Position numbers and translations under genes: made by a program
NCBI GenBank assembly: GCA_021734025.1
Contig: JAIPJS010000003.1
Span: 1 to 64,000, forward strand
DNA: 64,000 bases
Direction of reading: 5' to 3'
Origin: Candidatus Neomarinimicrobiota bacterium
GTDB lineage: Bacteria; Fidelibacterota; JAANXI01
The notes under the pieces: generated by a model
Databases searched by the model: none
The model's input: the letters and a program-made list of their open reading frames with translations, nothing else
What the model was told of the DNA's origin: nothing
Part shown: positions 63,001-64,000 of the stretch, piece after piece
How the letters are laid out: each line of letters opens with the position of its first letter
Numbering within the stretch: position 1 is the first letter of the stretch

Positions 63001-63550
63001 GCTGGTGGATAAAATTGCTGAGATCACCGACGGGGAAAAGTCCTCATTCTTTCCGGAAGATGGCGAATTTACCATCGCATTCTGGTTTAAACCTGACCGG
63101 GAACAGTGGGGGCCTGCCACCCTGTTTGACGCCACGCAAAATCCCATTTATTTCTATATTTCCGGAACAGACAGCACTATCGGTTTACACTTTGAGCCTG
63201 CTGACGACAGTGACATGGAGATGGAGACCCGGTATCGCTTTCAGCCGGGGCAGTGGTATCACCTTGCAGCGGCCGGTCGCTTCTCAACCATCGAACCGCA
63301 GCGTCTGTATATCAATGGGAAGCAGATTGCCGAGCGGCAGGCGAAGGTAGTAAATCACGGCGTAACCGGTCAGCCGATCCTGGGCGCTTCGCGCGAGAAT
63401 TATGGCTCGCCCAATACCGGATTTGCAGGCAGTTTCGACGAATTGCGGATGTACCGGCGGGCATTGTCAGCAGAGGAAATCCAGCGGATTTTCGAGGAGA
63501 ATGCGGGAGATGTTGAGGGCCAGGTATTACATGTTTCATTTGATGAGTAA
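60095..63550 (+). CDS. GH3 beta-glycosidase (xylosidase-like) with CARDB-like and LamG modules, secreted
   Basis: This encodes 1151 residues. After the signal peptide (1-25) comes a calcium-loop-like DMNGNGTMEPYE, then the GH3 (alpha/beta)8 domain (about 65-395; WWLEGLHGVTGG, KHFVANRGPFGRDH). The nucleophile is Asp307 in GHITSDCGAI. The GH3 C-domain (about 415-620) and an FnIII-like domain (about 665-735) follow. Two CARDB-like beta-sandwiches (about 748-835 and 845-935) and a terminal LamG/concanavalin-like domain (about 955-1151) complete it. The WW-x-EG-LHGV and TVFPQTMGIAASFN text resembles beta-xylosidases. With the GH51 gene this suggests arabinoxylan or arabinoxylo-oligosaccharide breakdown, though beta-glucosidase activity is not excluded. 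Confidence 0.88.
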   Translation: MNFEFRFSSVCLLVTIILISPDLWSADRDTYYDYWDQSQIHETWIDMNGNGTMEPYENPELSTEKRITDLVSRMTLEEKTEQLQNSAPENHRLGIPDYQWWLEGLHGVTGGDWSMPGVGTVFPQTMGIAASFNTDLASDVYAAVSTEARAKYHHEGSPGLNFYSPGVMGVMRDARWQRTEESFGEDPYLISKIGVATFRAFQGEDEDVKYRKAEATAKHFVANRGPFGRDHPYTDKKGPISERLLREISLLPYEAAIQEGNVGEIMASYSRRPTGLSPAMVPASFSKPLLTGVLREELVFTGHITSDCGAIAESMGLFNSPEMTNTRPGAAAAAVIAGIDVNCGSMLGSGLLIEAVELGLIEESVIDATVSRLFRSRYNLGLFDPTQMNPYTEISADTIGSETHTRIALRAARESMVLLKNEGDLLPLSEDVSSIAVIGPSADVAEFGGYSGRAPYQISPLEGIRKFAGDKVEVNADAAGMLHGVSQAREAASGSEVAIVVVGPPEEGENATRPNLAVPESHLKILRAVHETGAPTIAVLINGSPFASDWLKENVPAILEAWYPGMEGGTAIAEVLFGEYNPGGKLPITFSRPGKEPLYYNHKGEITYDESTYLWPFGYGLSYTDFAYSNLQVTPAESRHGDVTVSVTVENTGDRSGDAVVQMYLRDVEASVDRPVKELKGFDRISLAPGESQQVKFQITPKMLSLYDRALNRVVESGEFEVMIGKSSQDIVLEKTFTVRQDSVITRGPSLEYADLQLSKEEILANEPLFVEATLQNTGEMTGWDETVVMLDGEDYASAMFGIGPNQDEKVSLQIQLYEPGEHKISLGGLPAKTVTVSVREPVFRFDSLNVTSDVRFGEPVDASATIWNMGSREGDLTANLFVDGMLAESKTLSVTPGSGGGKSTVSFRHQFEEPGTHQIGIGNLAPQPLLVWTQLSELAGYKPVKPAFLNSSGKFGNSISVGSDEYIQLVDKIAEITDGEKSSFFPEDGEFTIAFWFKPDREQWGPATLFDATQNPIYFYISGTDSTIGLHFEPADDSDMEMETRYRFQPGQWYHLAAAGRFSTIEPQRLYINGKQIAERQAKVVNHGVTGQPILGASRENYGSPNTGFAGSFDELRMYRRALSAEEIQRIFEENAGDVEGQVLHVSFDE

Positions 63551-63561
63551 AGAGTAGCAGT

Positions 63562-63788
63562 CGTCCCTGGCGGGACTCCGGGCGTTTATTGAGTTTTTGC
63601 ATCCCACCACTTGCGTGGTGGGTTAAAGGCAATCGTCCCTTTGGGACTCTGTTAAACAATGACCACAGGCACAGGATTTTAGTGTTGTTGTTTTCCGTCC
63701 CGGCAGGGACGGACTGCTTTCAGCCCCGGACACCAGTCCGGGGAATCATGGTACCAAAAATAATGGAAGTCCCGCCAGGGACGCCTGA
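63562..63788 (+). repeat. RAYT-type composite repeat, copy F
   Basis: A full module set in the same orientation as copies C-E, starting 11 bp after GH3: CGTCCCTGGCGGGACT, CCCACCACTTGCGTGGTGGG, CGTCCCTTTGGGACT, AAACAATGACC, CCGTCCCGGCAGGGACGG, CCCCGGACACCAGTCCGGGG and AGTCCCGCCAGGGACG. Confidence 0.85.
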
Positions 63789-64000
63789 ACGACCTATAGC
63801 TTCGCTAATTATCCCGCATCATTTTATCCCGAATTGACCGAAATTCTGTGCCTTCACGCCAGTTGGGAAAATATCTAACACCTTAACATGAACCCGACAG
63901 GGTTCCTTACAAGATTTTATTTTCCTGTTGTGTTTCGTTACCAATCAGAGTAGTATAACTTGAATTAACTGATACTCTCATCAGTTAACTGCATTCGGGT
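63789..64000. other. Window end, no gene seen
   Basis: AT-rich text with CAGTTAACT-like and TAACTGATACTCTCATCAGTTA (63967-63988) inverted stretches. It may be the control region of a gene beyond the window. Confidence 0.35.

Overview
This 64 kb window is bacterial chromosome, mostly core genes with about one fifth intergenic DNA that is unusually rich in short palindromic repeats. Coding DNA is moderately GC-rich and the long gaps are AT-richer. The gene set suggests a Gram-negative of the FCB superphylum: a DUF5683-like protein, a beta-propeller hybrid histidine kinase, the split glycine decarboxylase subunit gcvPB, outer-membrane-type and secreted proteins, and a CPPYC-type small protein. 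The short (364-residue) IspG and the large Alu-domain SRP RNA argue against a typical Bacteroidota. A deep FCB lineage (Marinimicrobia, Calditrichota or Balneolota type) is my inference; the phylum is not proven.

Layout. 1-5000: tail of an IS3-family transposase, an outer-membrane-type protein, a GltS-type sodium symporter and a degenerate FAH-fold protein, separated by repeats. 5080-11459: the pyruvate dehydrogenase genes aceE, aceF and lpd, with a four-helix-bundle gene between inverted repeats inserted between aceF and lpd. 11615-18226: SRP RNA, dnaX (with an A9 slippage site that would make the short gamma form), ybaB, recR, pgsA, pgpA, cinA and thpR. 19066-26269: recA, recX, alaS, gcvPB and a PPC/DUF296 protein. 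27423-32852: glnD and glnE, convergent with overlapping 3' ends. 33504-38556: ridA, a diacylglycerol-kinase-like gene, a DUF5683-like gene, an NSS transporter, a small membrane protein and purF. 39457-46980: a 1384-residue hybrid sensor kinase and a DinG-type helicase carrying both an exonuclease domain and Fe-S cysteines. 47482-52949: a small zinc-ribbon protein, uspA, a TPR protein, ispG, an unknown exported protein and yifB/comM. 53313-53765: an IS200/RAYT-like HUH transposase between two copies of a composite palindromic repeat. 54404-57141: a tightly overlapping four-gene signalling operon (small CPPYC protein, polytopic membrane protein, NarL-type kinase, LuxR-type regulator). 57380-63550: secreted GH51 and GH3 enzymes consistent with arabinoxylan side-chain and backbone breakdown.

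How it fits together. The PDH genes feed acetyl-CoA production. The ffs-dnaX-ybaB-recR and cinA-thpR-recA orders are conserved housekeeping neighbourhoods of protein export, replication and repair. GlnD and GlnE are the two covalent-modification enzymes of the PII and glutamine-synthetase nitrogen cascade. The 3' end of the window looks like a small polysaccharide-use region next to a two-component system.

The most distinctive layer is non-coding. At least six families of interspersed palindromes occur: (1) RAYT-type composite repeats; (2) paired hairpins with complementary loops; (3) ACGCAGAT-arm elements with a nested palindrome; (4) TTAATCCTAATC arms; (5) AACAC tandem tracts; (6) GTAGAGACG palindromes. 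No tRNA, 5S/16S/23S rRNA, CRISPR array or prophage was seen.
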